In this document: positions 16,563 to 25,309 of the stretch, piece by piece
How the letters are laid out: each line of letters opens with the position of its first letter
How positions within the stretch are numbered: position 1 is the first letter of the stretch
Assembly: GCF_014205135.1 (NCBI RefSeq)
Contig: NZ_JACHMY010000001.1
Span: 7,130,001 to 7,194,000, forward strand
Direction of reading: 5' to 3'
DNA: 64,000 nucleotides
Source of the DNA: Kribbella italica
GTDB taxonomy: Bacteria; Actinomycetota; Actinomycetes; Propionibacteriales; Kribbellaceae
Notes under the pieces: generated by a model
What the model was told of the DNA's origin: nothing
Databases searched by the model: none
What the model saw: the letters and a program-made list of their open reading frames with translations, nothing else
Translations under genes and position numbers: made by a program

Positions 16563-17993
16563 GTGAAGCAACGCAGTCCCTGGGCCACCCTGGCGGTGCT
16601 GGCCCTGGCGCAGTTCATCGTGGTGCTCGACGTGACGATCGTGAACGTCGCGCTGCCCGACATCCAGGCCGATCTCGGGTTCTCGGCCGAAACGCTGCAA
16701 TGGGTGATCAGCGCGTACACCCTGCTCTTCGGCGGTTTCCTGCTGCTCGGCGGCCGGATGGCCGACCTGCTCGGCCCGCGCCGGGTCTTCGTCGCGGGGC
16801 TCCTGCTGTTCGGCGTCACCTCGCTGGTCGGCGGGCTGGCGACGACGCCCGAGTTCTTGATCGGGGCGCGTGCTGTGCAAGGACTTGGTGGCGCGCTGCT
16901 CTCGCCGGCCGCGCTGGCGATCCTCACGATGACCTTCGCGCACGGTCGTGAGCGGAACATCGCGATGGGCGTCTGGGGTGGCCTGGCCGGACTCGGTGGC
17001 ACGCTCGGGGTCGTGGCGGGCGGCGTACTGGTCGACTCGCTCAGCTGGCAGTGGGTCTTCTTCGTCAACGTGCCGATCGTGCTCGCGCTGGTCGCGCTGA
17101 TCCCGGTCTTCGTGCCCGACATGCGCCACAACGAGGACCGGCCGCGCGGCTTCGACACCGCGGGCGCCGTACTGGGGACCGGTGGTCTGCTGGCCATCGT
17201 GTACGCCGTGGTCCGCGCCGAGCCTCGTGGGTGGGGATCTTTCGAGGTGCTCGGGTTCTTGATCGGCGGAGTGGTGCTGCTGGGGGCTTTCGTGCTGGTC
17301 GAGTCCCGGTCGAAGGCGCCGCTGGTGCCGCTGAAGCTGTTCCGTTCGCGAGCGCTGAGCGTCTCCAGTGTTTCGCTGGCGCTGAACGGCGCGGGCTTCC
17401 TGTCGATGTTCTTCCTGACCGCGATCTACCTGCAGCAGGTCCGCGGCGACTCCGCCTTGCAGGCCGGCGTGCACTTCCTCCCGATGGGCTTCGCCGCCGT
17501 ACTCGGAGCGGTCGCCGCGTCACAGCTGGTCCAGAAGGTCGGGACCCGCACGGTCCAACTCGGCGGTTCGGTGCTGAGCCTGGCCGCGCTGATCCTGCTG
17601 TCCCGTGCGGATGCCAGCGGTGCGTACGCCGCTGAGCTGTTGCCCGGCTTCGTCCTGTTCGGGCTCGGCATCATCGGCGTCGCCGTACCGGCGCAGATCG
17701 CGGCAGTCTCCGAGGTCGAGCACCACGAGGCCGGAGCGGCCTCCGGCGCGGTGACCACGATGTACCAGGTCGGCGGCGCCCTCGGGCTGGCCATTGTCAC
17801 CACGCTGTCCATCACCCGTACGACGGACGCCCTGGCTTCTGGTGTCGCCCAGCAGCAGGCTCTCGTCGAGGGCTTCCAGCGCGGGATGCTGATCGCGGCG
17901 TTCTTCGCCGTCGCGAACGTGGTCGTCACGATGGTGACGCCGCAGATCCAGCCCACCGCCGAGCAACTGACGGAAGCCGCGGCCGCCGCATAG
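16563..17993 (+). CDS. MFS drug exporter, DHA2 family (14 TM)
   Basis: A 476-residue integral membrane protein. It begins with the DHA2 signature (LDVTIVNVALPDI, WVISAYTL), has the loop 2-3 motif GGRMADLLGPRR and motif C-like GGTLGVVAGGVLVD, and about 14 hydrophobic segments. It should export hydrophobic drugs by proton antiport. The divergent TetR gene likely represses it. Confidence 0.92.
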   Translation: MKQRSPWATLAVLALAQFIVVLDVTIVNVALPDIQADLGFSAETLQWVISAYTLLFGGFLLLGGRMADLLGPRRVFVAGLLLFGVTSLVGGLATTPEFLIGARAVQGLGGALLSPAALAILTMTFAHGRERNIAMGVWGGLAGLGGTLGVVAGGVLVDSLSWQWVFFVNVPIVLALVALIPVFVPDMRHNEDRPRGFDTAGAVLGTGGLLAIVYAVVRAEPRGWGSFEVLGFLIGGVVLLGAFVLVESRSKAPLVPLKLFRSRALSVSSVSLALNGAGFLSMFFLTAIYLQQVRGDSALQAGVHFLPMGFAAVLGAVAASQLVQKVGTRTVQLGGSVLSLAALILLSRADASGAYAAELLPGFVLFGLGIIGVAVPAQIAAVSEVEHHEAGAASGAVTTMYQVGGALGLAIVTTLSITRTTDALASGVAQQQALVEGFQRGMLIAAFFAVANVVVTMVTPQIQPTAEQLTEAAAAA

Positions 17994-18002
17994 ATTGTGC
18001 GG

Positions 18003-18881
18003 GTGATTCCCGCCGCCTTCGCCGAGCAGACCATCGCCCGAGAGGGTGCTCCCGGCCGGACCTGGATCGAACATCTCCCCGGCCTCACCGAGCACCACCT
18101 CGGGCGATGGCGCTGTACGCCGACCGGGCCGGCGGTCCACGGCCAGGTCGCGCTGATCGTCCCGGCGCTGCGCGACGGGGCGCGCGTCGTACTGAAGCTG
18201 TCGTTCCCGCACCCGGGCAACCGCTACGAGCCGACCGCCCTGGCCGCGTGGTCGGGTGCGGGCGCGGTCCGGCTGCTCGAGCGGGACGACGCGGACTTCG
18301 CCATGCTGCTGGAGCGGATCTCGGGGGAGACGTTGTCCTCGGCAACCGATGATCCGTGGGTGGTGGCCGGCGAGCTGGCCCGGCGGCTCGCCGTACCGGC
18401 TCCTCCGGAGATCCCGCGCCTGACCTCGACACTGGCCGGCTGGTCCCGTCAAATGCTTGCCCAAAGCAAACACTTGGGCAATCCGCTGCCCGCTCGCCTC
18501 ATCGATGCCGCGCTGGAGACCATCGCCGCCTTCGGGGACGACAAAACCGACACGATGCTGCACGGCGACCTGCACTTCGCCAACGTCCTGCGCGCCGACC
18601 GCGAACCCTGGCTCGTCATCGACCCCAAGGGCCTGGCCGGCAGCGCCGCCTTCGACGCGGCCACGATCGTCCGCGACCGCATCGACGAGATCGCCGACGA
18701 CCTGTCCGCCGGCCTCCTCCGCCGGATCGCGACCTACAGCGAAGCCGCCGCCGTCGACCGCGACCTCTCCCGCCGCGCCACCCAGGCCCGAGCCGTCAGC
18801 TCAGCCCTGTGGGAACGCCTCCACCACCAGCCCCGAGTCGGCATCGACCTGGCCGATCAAATAGCCGAAGCCCTCGTGTGA
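18003..18881 (+). CDS. aminoglycoside/hydroxyurea phosphotransferase family protein
   Basis: A 292-residue kinase-like protein of the APH_6_hur family (streptomycin 6-kinase relatives). It has the catalytic loop MLHGDLHFANVL and the metal loop WLVIDPKGLAG. The start is uncertain: GTG 18003 follows a leaderless -10 box TAGATT (17991-17996) that overlaps the stop of the MFS gene, and an in-frame GTG at 17997 also exists. The substrate may be streptomycin-like or unrelated. The nearby exporter suggests a resistance pair, which is an inference. Confidence 0.82.
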   Translation: MIPAAFAEQTIAREGAPGRTWIEHLPGLTEHHLGRWRCTPTGPAVHGQVALIVPALRDGARVVLKLSFPHPGNRYEPTALAAWSGAGAVRLLERDDADFAMLLERISGETLSSATDDPWVVAGELARRLAVPAPPEIPRLTSTLAGWSRQMLAQSKHLGNPLPARLIDAALETIAAFGDDKTDTMLHGDLHFANVLRADREPWLVIDPKGLAGSAAFDAATIVRDRIDEIADDLSAGLLRRIATYSEAAAVDRDLSRRATQARAVSSALWERLHHQPRVGIDLADQIAEALV

Positions 18882-18897
18882 TCTCTGGTTGAGCGCC

Positions 18898-19374
18898 CTA
18901 CGCCTGGGGCGTCGCCAGCACATAGCTGTAGCCGGGTTGGCCGCTGAGCTCGACCTCGCCGGTGCGGACGAAACCGACGCGGGCCAGGATCTTCTGCGAG
19001 GCGAGGTTGTCCAGCGTGGTGCGCGCGGTGATCTGCCGGAGCCCGTACGGCGTACCGAGGACCTCGCGCACGCCCCACGTCGCCAACCCGCGCCCGGCGG
19101 CCGACTCCGCGATCCGGTAGCCGAGCTCGGCCGACCCGTCGACGATGTTCACCAGGTTGACCCGGCCGAGGATCTGCCCGTCGTCGACCAGCACGTGGAA
19201 GTGGTCCGTGCCGGCGTCCTGCATCGCCAGCACCGCCGCGTGCCGGTCGGCGAACTCCGCGAAGTACGCGTCGCCGCGGTCCGGGATCACCCGCGCGAAG
19301 TACGCCCGGTTCTCCAGCTCGAACCGCAGCAGCGCGTCCGCGTGCTCCGCCGACACCCGCTTCACCGACACCAT
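18898..19374 (-). CDS. GNAT acetyltransferase (RimJ/RimL type)
   Basis: A 158-residue complete GNAT domain, with strand and loop LGRVNLVNIVDGSAELGYRI, the acetyl-CoA loop AGRGLATWGV and NLASQKILARVGF near the end. This group acetylates ribosomal protein N-termini or small amines. The target is unknown. Confidence 0.87.
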   Translation of the reverse strand: MVSVKRVSAEHADALLRFELENRAYFARVIPDRGDAYFAEFADRHAAVLAMQDAGTDHFHVLVDDGQILGRVNLVNIVDGSAELGYRIAESAAGRGLATWGVREVLGTPYGLRQITARTTLDNLASQKILARVGFVRTGEVELSGQPGYSYVLATPQA

Positions 19375-19415
19375 GGGGCGAACCTACAACTCGGCCGGCG
19401 CCGTCCGCGAAGGAG

Positions 19416-20258
19416 TTATCGGACCGGGTAGGCGACGTACGCGAAGAACCGGCTGTCCGGCGACCAACTCGGCACGTTCATCGTCCCCTGCCCGCCGAAC
19501 ACCGTCGCGATCTCCCGGATCTCGCCCTGCTCGAGCAGCCGGACCCGCACGTCCTCGACATCCGCCGGGTGCCCGGCCGTCCCCGGCGGGAAACTCACGT
19601 ACGCGATCGCCGACCCGTCCGGCGCCGGGTGCGGGAACCAGTTCACCCGCTCGTCGTCGGTCAACTGCTCCACCACGTCGCCGGCCACCCGGAACAACTG
19701 CGCGTTCGCCGAAGCCCGCTCCGAGTTGAAGTAGATCCATTCCCCGTCCGGCCCGAACTCGGCGCCGTCGTCCGCGAACTCGTCGTCGGTCACCGGTACG
19801 TCGATCCCGCCGGCCGCCGGAATCGTCCACACATTCGTGTTCCGCGCGCTGTCCATCCCGATGTAGGCCAAGGTCGACCCGGACGGCGAAACCCCGTGCA
19901 GGTAGTACCGAAACCCCGCGCCCCGCTCGTTGCTCACGCGCCGAGCGACCCCGGCGGTGACGGCGTACAGGTGCCCGTCCTCAGCGGAGACATAAACCGT
20001 CTCGCCGTCCGGGCTGACCACGTGGTCGTTGTTGATCGGCGGCACACCCCCGAGCGGAATCTCCTCCAGCTCCCCGCCGTCCACCGAAACCCGGAACAGC
20101 TTCCCGTCCCCGTTCGGCAGCAGCCATTTCCCGTCCGGCGACCAGTTCGGCGCCTCCACCAGGATCTCCTGCGACGCAAAGACGAGCCGACTCACCCCCG
20201 TCCGAACGTCCACCACGTAAACCTCAGCCGTCTGCCCCGCTCCAAGTCGCCGCGCCAT
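19416..20258 (-). CDS. TolB-like PD40 beta-propeller protein
   Basis: A ~280-residue protein built of PD40/WD-like blades, seen as WSPDGKWLLP, VSPDGETVYVS, VSPSGSTLAYIG, FGPDGEWIYFNS, PAPDGSAIAYVS and WSPDSRFFAYV. No signal peptide is present, so it appears cytoplasmic. It resembles the sensor halves of TolB or DPP-IV-like proteins but lacks a peptidase domain. The function is unknown. Confidence 0.85.
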   Translation of the reverse strand: MARRLGAGQTAEVYVVDVRTGVSRLVFASQEILVEAPNWSPDGKWLLPNGDGKLFRVSVDGGELEEIPLGGVPPINNDHVVSPDGETVYVSAEDGHLYAVTAGVARRVSNERGAGFRYYLHGVSPSGSTLAYIGMDSARNTNVWTIPAAGGIDVPVTDDEFADDGAEFGPDGEWIYFNSERASANAQLFRVAGDVVEQLTDDERVNWFPHPAPDGSAIAYVSFPPGTAGHPADVEDVRVRLLEQGEIREIATVFGGQGTMNVPSWSPDSRFFAYVAYPVR

Positions 20259-20303
20259 ACCCAAAACCTACCCGGCCCGCTGACAGCGCTTAGGCTCGAT
20301 CCC

Positions 20304-20603
20304 GTGGATGACCGTTCTCAGATCTGGCACCTCAAGCGTGGCGACGAACTGGTCGCCGACCTGGTCGTCGTCGGTGCCGACTACCCCTGGCTCCAGGCGC
20401 ACGTCGAGCCCACCCCGGCCTACGACGAGGTGAAGCACCTCTTCGCCGAGCTGGAAACCAACGACGAAGCCTGGGCCGCCGCCACCGCCCAGATCCGCGC
20501 CACCCTCACCCTGGAATCTCCCGACGGCACTCCCGTCGCCGAGTACCTCCTCCACATCGACGGCGAGTCCGCCTGGTGGCGCTGGACCGAGGTCACCCCT
20601 TGA
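20304..20603 (+). CDS. hypothetical protein
   Basis: A 99-residue acidic protein (DDRSQIWHLKRGDELVADLVV ... ESAWWRWTEVTP). The start GTG 20304 is supported by a leaderless -10 box TAGGCT at 20291-20296. I do not recognise the family. Its end overlaps the convergent GIY-YIG gene by 11 bases. Confidence 0.65.
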   Translation: MDDRSQIWHLKRGDELVADLVVVGADYPWLQAHVEPTPAYDEVKHLFAELETNDEAWAAATAQIRATLTLESPDGTPVAEYLLHIDGESAWWRWTEVTP

Positions 20604-21429
20604 TCACCGGAGCGATCTCCTCGCGCACCAGCCGCCTGTAGGTCTCCACCTCCAGCACCCGACCCCGTACGCCGTGCCGCAGCCGCCGCTCGCGGACGAG
20701 CCTCGGCCCACCCGCGAAGAACCGCAGTGCCGCCTCCCGGTCCCGCCGCAACGCCGGCATCATGAACGCCGGCCGCTCGCTTGCCCCCAGCAACAACTCG
20801 TCGACCAGCTTCGCCCGAGTCCCGCTGAGGAACCCGTGCAGCGCGGTCCTGTCGTCAACCACCACCGAGAACTCGCCCGGCGCTGACCGTGTAATTGCCC
20901 CCGGCATCAAATCGCCCGCACCGCCGCTCGCCCACAGCAACCGAAGCAGCGCCGTGTACCCGTCACTACACGCAATCCCCAACGAGGATGCCACTCCCTT
21001 CCCAAGATGCGGAAAGCACCCGTAGGCCCGCCCTTCACCCGGCACGCCGGTCTCCAGCGCGAACCGCAGCACCCCCGCCGCTTCCTCACGCACCACCAGG
21101 TAAGGAACCCGAGCATCCTGCCCCACCGCCGCGACCCCACGCACCCCAGTGTTCGCGTTGTACGGCGGCCGCAGCGCGAAGATCAGCTCCGACTCCCGCC
21201 AGGCCGCCGCCTCCTCGGAAGCAGCGACCTCCCAGACCACCCGTCGTACCAGGTCGTACCTCTTGGCCAGCCCCACCCGAGGCCCCTTCGCCGCAGCATG
21301 CTGCGCGAGCCGCTGCCGAAGGTTGCCGGCCTTCCCCACATAGAGCACCTCACCCGAAGCGCCCAGGAACAGATAAACCCCAGCCCTGCCAGGCGCCTCG
21401 GCCGCAGCCTCCCGCAGTACGCCGGACAC
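20593..21429 (-). CDS. GIY-YIG nuclease-domain protein
   Basis: A 278-residue protein. The N-terminal ~90 residues are a GIY-YIG module: AGVYLFLGASGEVLYVGKAGNLRQRL, with the second Tyr in VLYVGK, followed by Arg and a Glu in WRESELIFALRPPYN. This is the fold of the UvrC N-terminal nuclease. The C-terminal ~180 residues are unassigned. It is far shorter than UvrC and lacks the UvrC C-terminal endonuclease, so it is a stand-alone homologue. Start GTG 21429 is two bases after the preceding gene's stop. Confidence 0.8.
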   Translation of the reverse strand: MSGVLREAAAEAPGRAGVYLFLGASGEVLYVGKAGNLRQRLAQHAAAKGPRVGLAKRYDLVRRVVWEVAASEEAAAWRESELIFALRPPYNANTGVRGVAAVGQDARVPYLVVREEAAGVLRFALETGVPGEGRAYGCFPHLGKGVASSLGIACSDGYTALLRLLWASGGAGDLMPGAITRSAPGEFSVVVDDRTALHGFLSGTRAKLVDELLLGASERPAFMMPALRRDREAALRFFAGGPRLVRERRLRHGVRGRVLEVETYRRLVREEIAPVIKG

Positions 21430-21431
21430 GG

Positions 21432-21998
21432 CTAGATCCAGCTCGCCTTCGTCAACGCCTCGACTGCGACGTCCGCCAGCGATCGCCCACTCGTCTCGAC
21501 CACGAAATCCGTCGGCCCCGACGCCTCGAGACTCGACGCCAGCTCGACCGACCGCCGTACCAGCACCTCGTACGACGACCCGACCTCCCGCCGCCGGACC
21601 CGCTCCGTCAGCACGTCGACCGACGCCACCAGCCGGCACACCTGGATCTCGGCCCCCGGGATCGCCTCCGCGTACGCCGCCAGGTCGGCCTCCGCCTCGA
21701 CGACCCGCGCGATGATCGCCCGATCGACCCCGCTCGCGGCGTAGTTCGCCCACACCGACGCGAGGTTCCGCAGGGCCATCCGTTCGTTGTACGGATCGCC
21801 CTCGCCGTACGGCCAACTGATGCCGAAGGCATCGAGATCGATCACCGCGTGCGCGATGTCCCGGTCGCTCAACTGGTCGAACATCTCGTGCGCGACCGAG
21901 CTCTTTCCGACGCCCACCGGCCCGCTCACGATCAGCACCGGTACGCCGCTCACAGTCGTCACCTGCGCGACCTTACCCAGCCACGCCGACACCCGCAT
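21432..21998 (-). CDS. P-loop kinase-like protein
   Basis: A 188-residue P-loop protein with Walker A GPVGVGKSS and an acidic strand (AVIDLDAFGI), resembling small-molecule kinases of the AAA_33/adenylylsulfate kinase-like group. It is translationally close to the GIY-YIG gene downstream. The substrate is unknown. Confidence 0.75.
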   Translation of the reverse strand: MRVSAWLGKVAQVTTVSGVPVLIVSGPVGVGKSSVAHEMFDQLSDRDIAHAVIDLDAFGISWPYGEGDPYNERMALRNLASVWANYAASGVDRAIIARVVEAEADLAAYAEAIPGAEIQVCRLVASVDVLTERVRRREVGSSYEVLVRRSVELASSLEASGPTDFVVETSGRSLADVAVEALTKASWI

Positions 21999-22189
21999 GC
22001 TGGTTGACGGCCCCGGCCGGCCTCGGTCAAGATGGAGATCCGGCGCGGCCCGCGCCTCACCTTCGTCGACCGGCCCCAGCCCGGTCCACCTCAGAAGGCA
22101 AAGGGATCCACGATCTCGGGCCGCTCGTCCTGGTCATCCGCCTCGGACGGGATCGCTGGGGGATCGCGGACGAGTGCGTGGAAGGCCAG

Positions 22190-23158
22190 ATGACAGCGCA
22201 CAGGAATCTCAAGCGACGGGTCCGAGCCCGCGCCGCCAAAACGGGCGAGTCCTACACGGCTGCCCTCCGGCACTTCCGTCCCACTCCCTCAGGAGAAGAC
22301 ATGCCGGAACCCACCACCCACCCGACCCTGCGCATCGCCGCGGTCCAGTCGACCGTCCGCCAGGACCCCACCGACGCCGCCGCCCTCCGCGAGAGCGGCG
22401 CCGAAGTCCGCAGCTTCCTGCGCCAGGCCGCCAAGGCCGGCGCCCGCCTCGTCCACTTCGCCGAAGGCGCGCTCTGCTTCCCCAGCAAGTACGTGATGTC
22501 CGAACTCGGCCCCGACGAGATCGGCAACTCCGACTGGACCAAAGCCCAGTGGCAGGTCCTGGACGAAGAGCTCGCCGGCATCGCCGCCCTCTCCGCCGAC
22601 CTGGGCCTCTGGACCGCAATCGCATCCCTCCACCAGCAACCCGACGCCCGCCCCCACAACTCCCTCTACGTCTTCGACGACCAGGGCCGGTTGGTCACCC
22701 GGTACGACGAACGCACCCTCTCCACCACCAAGCTCAACTACATGTACGCCCCCGGCACCCAACCCGTCACCTTCGAACTCGACGGCTACCGCTTCGGCCT
22801 CGCGGTAGGCATGGACGCCCACATCCCCGAAATCTTCATCGACTACGTCCGCCAAGACGTCGACGCGGTCCTCCTCTCCTACGCCACCACCGGCCTCGGC
22901 CAAGGCCAAGACGCCGTAGCCGCAGTAGCCCCCGCCAACGCCGCCATCAACCACTACTGGCTAAGCCTCGCCGTCTCCACCAACCCCAACCTCCCCGAAA
23001 CCGCAGCCGGCATCCTCAACTCCTCCGGCCAATGGGCCACCCAGTGCCCCCTGGACGCCACCCCCGCCCTCACCACCTACGACCTCCACAAGAACAACAC
23101 CCTCGACGCCGCATCCCGAGCCTGGCGCCAAGCCGCCCGCACCCGAGTGACCTCCTAA
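22190..23158 (+). CDS. nitrilase-superfamily homologue lacking catalytic Cys and Lys
   Basis: A 322-residue carbon-nitrogen hydrolase fold, preceded by a Lys/Arg-rich leader (HRNLKRRVRARAAKTGESYT). The family Glu is present (VHFAEGAL). The usual K-x-H-L segment reads YDERTL, and the usual C-Y-D around the nucleophile reads VGMDAHIPEIF. So Lys and Cys of the Glu-Lys-Cys triad appear missing and hydrolase activity is doubtful. ATG 22190 has a GGAAGG ribosome site; a second candidate start, MPEPTTHP, would drop the leader. The gene may encode a binding or regulatory protein. Confidence 0.68.
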   Translation: MTAHRNLKRRVRARAAKTGESYTAALRHFRPTPSGEDMPEPTTHPTLRIAAVQSTVRQDPTDAAALRESGAEVRSFLRQAAKAGARLVHFAEGALCFPSKYVMSELGPDEIGNSDWTKAQWQVLDEELAGIAALSADLGLWTAIASLHQQPDARPHNSLYVFDDQGRLVTRYDERTLSTTKLNYMYAPGTQPVTFELDGYRFGLAVGMDAHIPEIFIDYVRQDVDAVLLSYATTGLGQGQDAVAAVAPANAAINHYWLSLAVSTNPNLPETAAGILNSSGQWATQCPLDATPALTTYDLHKNNTLDAASRAWRQAARTRVTS

Positions 23159-23165
23159 CCCCGTA

Positions 23166-23200
23166 CGCCGGTCCGGGGTGCTCCAAACCCCGGACCGGCG
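23166..23200. terminator. bidirectional hairpin terminator
   Basis: A perfect 14-bp stem (23166-23179 with 23187-23200, CGCCGGTCCGGGG arm) and a 7-base loop, between two convergent genes. Confidence 0.7.
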
Positions 23201-23214
23201 CCGCCGGCCTAGGG

Positions 23215-24249
23215 CTAGCTCGTACTGGCGATCCGCGCACAAGCCTCCCGCTGGAACGGCAGCCCCGCTTGGCGAAACACCATCGCCGAGTTGCCCATGC
23301 TGTAGTCCCAGATCCCGGCATTGGCAACAAGCGCGCCGAGAATGTCTCGCTGCACCGCCGACAACCCGCTGGTGGGTGCGTAAGGGACGCGGAAGGCCGC
23401 CAGCAACAGCGGTCCCCAGGTCGTCCCGAACCCCATCCTGTTCGCGCCACGCACGATGGTCACGCCGGGACCCGCAATGCGCTCGATGTCGACCCGCTCG
23501 AGCGCCGCCTCGATCAGCGTCGCGATTCCGTACAGCTCCGGATAAACAACGGGAGCAGGTGCCATCTCAGCCAAGGCGGAGACGATGATGTCCGTCGCCG
23601 AGTCGTCCTGCAGAAGGGCCGGAGCGAGCGCGGCGCAAACCCGCACCTTCGCGTCGGTGTCGCTGAGGAACGGCCGGGGGTCGCCGCCCAACTCGCCGAG
23701 CAGACGAACCCACACCGCCCGATCCTCCGACCGCGTACCGGTCCAGCCGATCAGCAGATCGCCGATGGCTGGGCGCTGATCCGCAAGCGTCTGCGTCTCG
23801 ACGTACCCGACCACCGCCATGACAGCAGCGTCACGCACGGCAGGATCGGCGTCGTCGAGGAAGGAAAGGAGCAACGGGTACGTCGTACGCAGGGCGTCCT
23901 GAAGCGGCGCCAGCAAGTCGCCGGTGTACCCGGACCTCTCCGCTTCCCCGGTGGCACGGGCAACGTTCCCGAGAAACTCGATGAGCTCCTCACGTGCTTC
24001 AGCGCTGACCTGACCGTCCCCCAGCAACTGACCGACAACAACCGCCGCCGGAGCCGTCGCCGAGTAGAGGTTGCCCTGGTGCAGCACAGCCGTATCCAGG
24101 TGAAACAACGCCTCGCCCTGTGCGTGAGGACTCCCAGCGGTCAACGCCCGCAAATGCGCCGGCGTGTCGACCGCAGCCCCGTACGCATGCCGAAGCGAAG
24201 ACCACCCGCCCTCATCAGCACCCCGGACATCCTCCCTCCGGGACCTCAA
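23215..24249 (-). CDS. HEAT-repeat-like protein with uncertain 5' end
   Basis: About 344 residues. The recognisable N-terminal motif of a common actinobacterial HEAT family begins at WSSLRHAYGAAVDTPAHLRAL. Helical repeats follow (LLLSFLDDADPAVRDAAVMAVVGYV; VWVRLLGELGGDPRPFL). No ATG or GTG lies just before that motif in this frame. TTG 24249 is the nearest start codon without a good ribosome site, and the frame stays open to 24426. The natural 5' end may have been lost (see the adjoining broken GNAT gene). The function is unknown. Confidence 0.6.
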   Translation of the reverse strand: MRSRREDVRGADEGGWSSLRHAYGAAVDTPAHLRALTAGSPHAQGEALFHLDTAVLHQGNLYSATAPAAVVVGQLLGDGQVSAEAREELIEFLGNVARATGEAERSGYTGDLLAPLQDALRTTYPLLLSFLDDADPAVRDAAVMAVVGYVETQTLADQRPAIGDLLIGWTGTRSEDRAVWVRLLGELGGDPRPFLSDTDAKVRVCAALAPALLQDDSATDIIVSALAEMAPAPVVYPELYGIATLIEAALERVDIERIAGPGVTIVRGANRMGFGTTWGPLLLAAFRVPYAPTSGLSAVQRDILGALVANAGIWDYSMGNSAMVFRQAGLPFQREACARIASTS

Positions 24250-24349
24250 CCGCCACCATCCACGTCTCCAGCCGGCCACACTCACCGCCAATGTCCAGCG
24301 CCGCTCCAACGAACTTCGCAGCCTGCCAGAACGCCCACAAGCCCGCAAA

Positions 24350-24669
24350 ACCTGGTGCACACCCGTGACCTTCGTTGCCAGCCACCACACCGAAGTCGTC
24401 GGCTTAGCAGTCGCCACCTTCACCAACTACGGCCACGCCCCGTACGGCGTACTGGAAGAACTGGCCGTCACCGAGCTCAGCCGAGCAACGGAATCGGCAC
24501 AACCCTCCTGGCCCAAGCCTTGACCTGGCTGGAATCCGCAGGCGCCAAGGTCGTCTTCGTCTCCGCCCTGAACAACTCAGTAGCCGACTTCTACCGATCC
24601 ACAGGCTTCACCCCATGCACCGGCCCGTGGCTCTACTGGACCCCACCACTGCGAGATCACATTGCTTAG
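24350..24669 (+). pseudogene. frameshifted, 5'-truncated GNAT acetyltransferase
   Basis: Two frames encode consecutive parts of one GNAT domain. The first gives TFVASHHTEVVGLAVATF and YGVLEELAVTE. The second, from about 24485, gives NGIGTTLLAQALTWLE and FYRSTGFTPCTGPWLYW. The frame change falls at about 24480, in the acetyl-CoA-binding motif. The N-terminal portion expected of the family is missing upstream, where the divergent HEAT gene begins. Confidence 0.7.
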
Positions 24670-24808
24670 CACAAGACCCACGAAACCGCTCCGGAACCGC
24701 ATCCTGCTCCCGCCACCGAAGGTGACTTCTTGGCGACACTCAGCGCGCGATTGCCGGTCTGTTCCGGATGGCCAAGACTGGGACCGCTGCGCCGAGAGAG
24801 GGGAGATC

Positions 24809-25309
24809 TTGGACGTCGAAGTGCTGACCGACGACGACTGGAAACTCCTGCAGGACCTCCGGCTGCGCGCTCTCGAGGAGTCCCCGGACGCCTTTCTCTC
24901 GAAGGCAGACGCCGGAAGGGCCGGCGACGAGGCCTACTGGCGCGAACGCTGCACACGGAATGCCTGGGTGGTCGCCCGCATCGGCAGGCAGGCTGTAGGG
25001 ATGGCATGTTCGGTGCAGGACCCCGAGCAACCGCCGTACGTACGTCACATCGAGTCGGTGTGGGTCGATCCCGACCACCGCGAGAAGGGCGTACTCCGAG
25101 CGATGCTCCGGCAACTTGTCGAGCGGGAGCCGGCCGTCCGCGACTGGTACGTCTGGGTCCTCGACGGCAGCGATCTGGCGCGCGGCGTCTACGAACACCT
25201 GGGCTTCGCGACCACCGGCGAGCGTCAGACGTTGGCCGGTTCCTTCGAGCGATCAGAAGAACGACTGAAGCTCATCCCCGGCCCCACCGACCGCGGGCCA
25301 TTGCCGTAA
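24809..25309 (+). CDS. GNAT acetyltransferase
   Basis: A 166-residue GNAT (DVEVLTDDDWKLLQDLRLRALEESPDAF). It has the core strand HIESVWVDPDHREKGVLRAML and the C-terminal GVYEHLGF. The acetyl-CoA motif reads HREKGVLRAM rather than R-G-x-G, so binding may be altered. Start TTG 24809 follows a strong purine-rich ribosome site (GAGAGGGGAGA). It is a paralogue of 27629-28138. Its 3' end overlaps the convergent glycosyltransferase gene by 85 bases. Confidence 0.78.
   Translation: MDVEVLTDDDWKLLQDLRLRALEESPDAFLSKADAGRAGDEAYWRERCTRNAWVVARIGRQAVGMACSVQDPEQPPYVRHIESVWVDPDHREKGVLRAMLRQLVEREPAVRDWYVWVLDGSDLARGVYEHLGFATTGERQTLAGSFERSEERLKLIPGPTDRGPLP

Noticed and set aside
16563..17474. Long minus-strand extension of the TetR reading frame
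   Set aside because: It is antisense to the MFS exporter, and the TetR domain begins at 16478.
21787..24669. 960-codon plus-strand ORF
   Set aside because: It runs through several real genes on both strands with low-complexity Pro/Arg sequence. Only its last ~60 codons are real, as the second half of the frameshifted GNAT.
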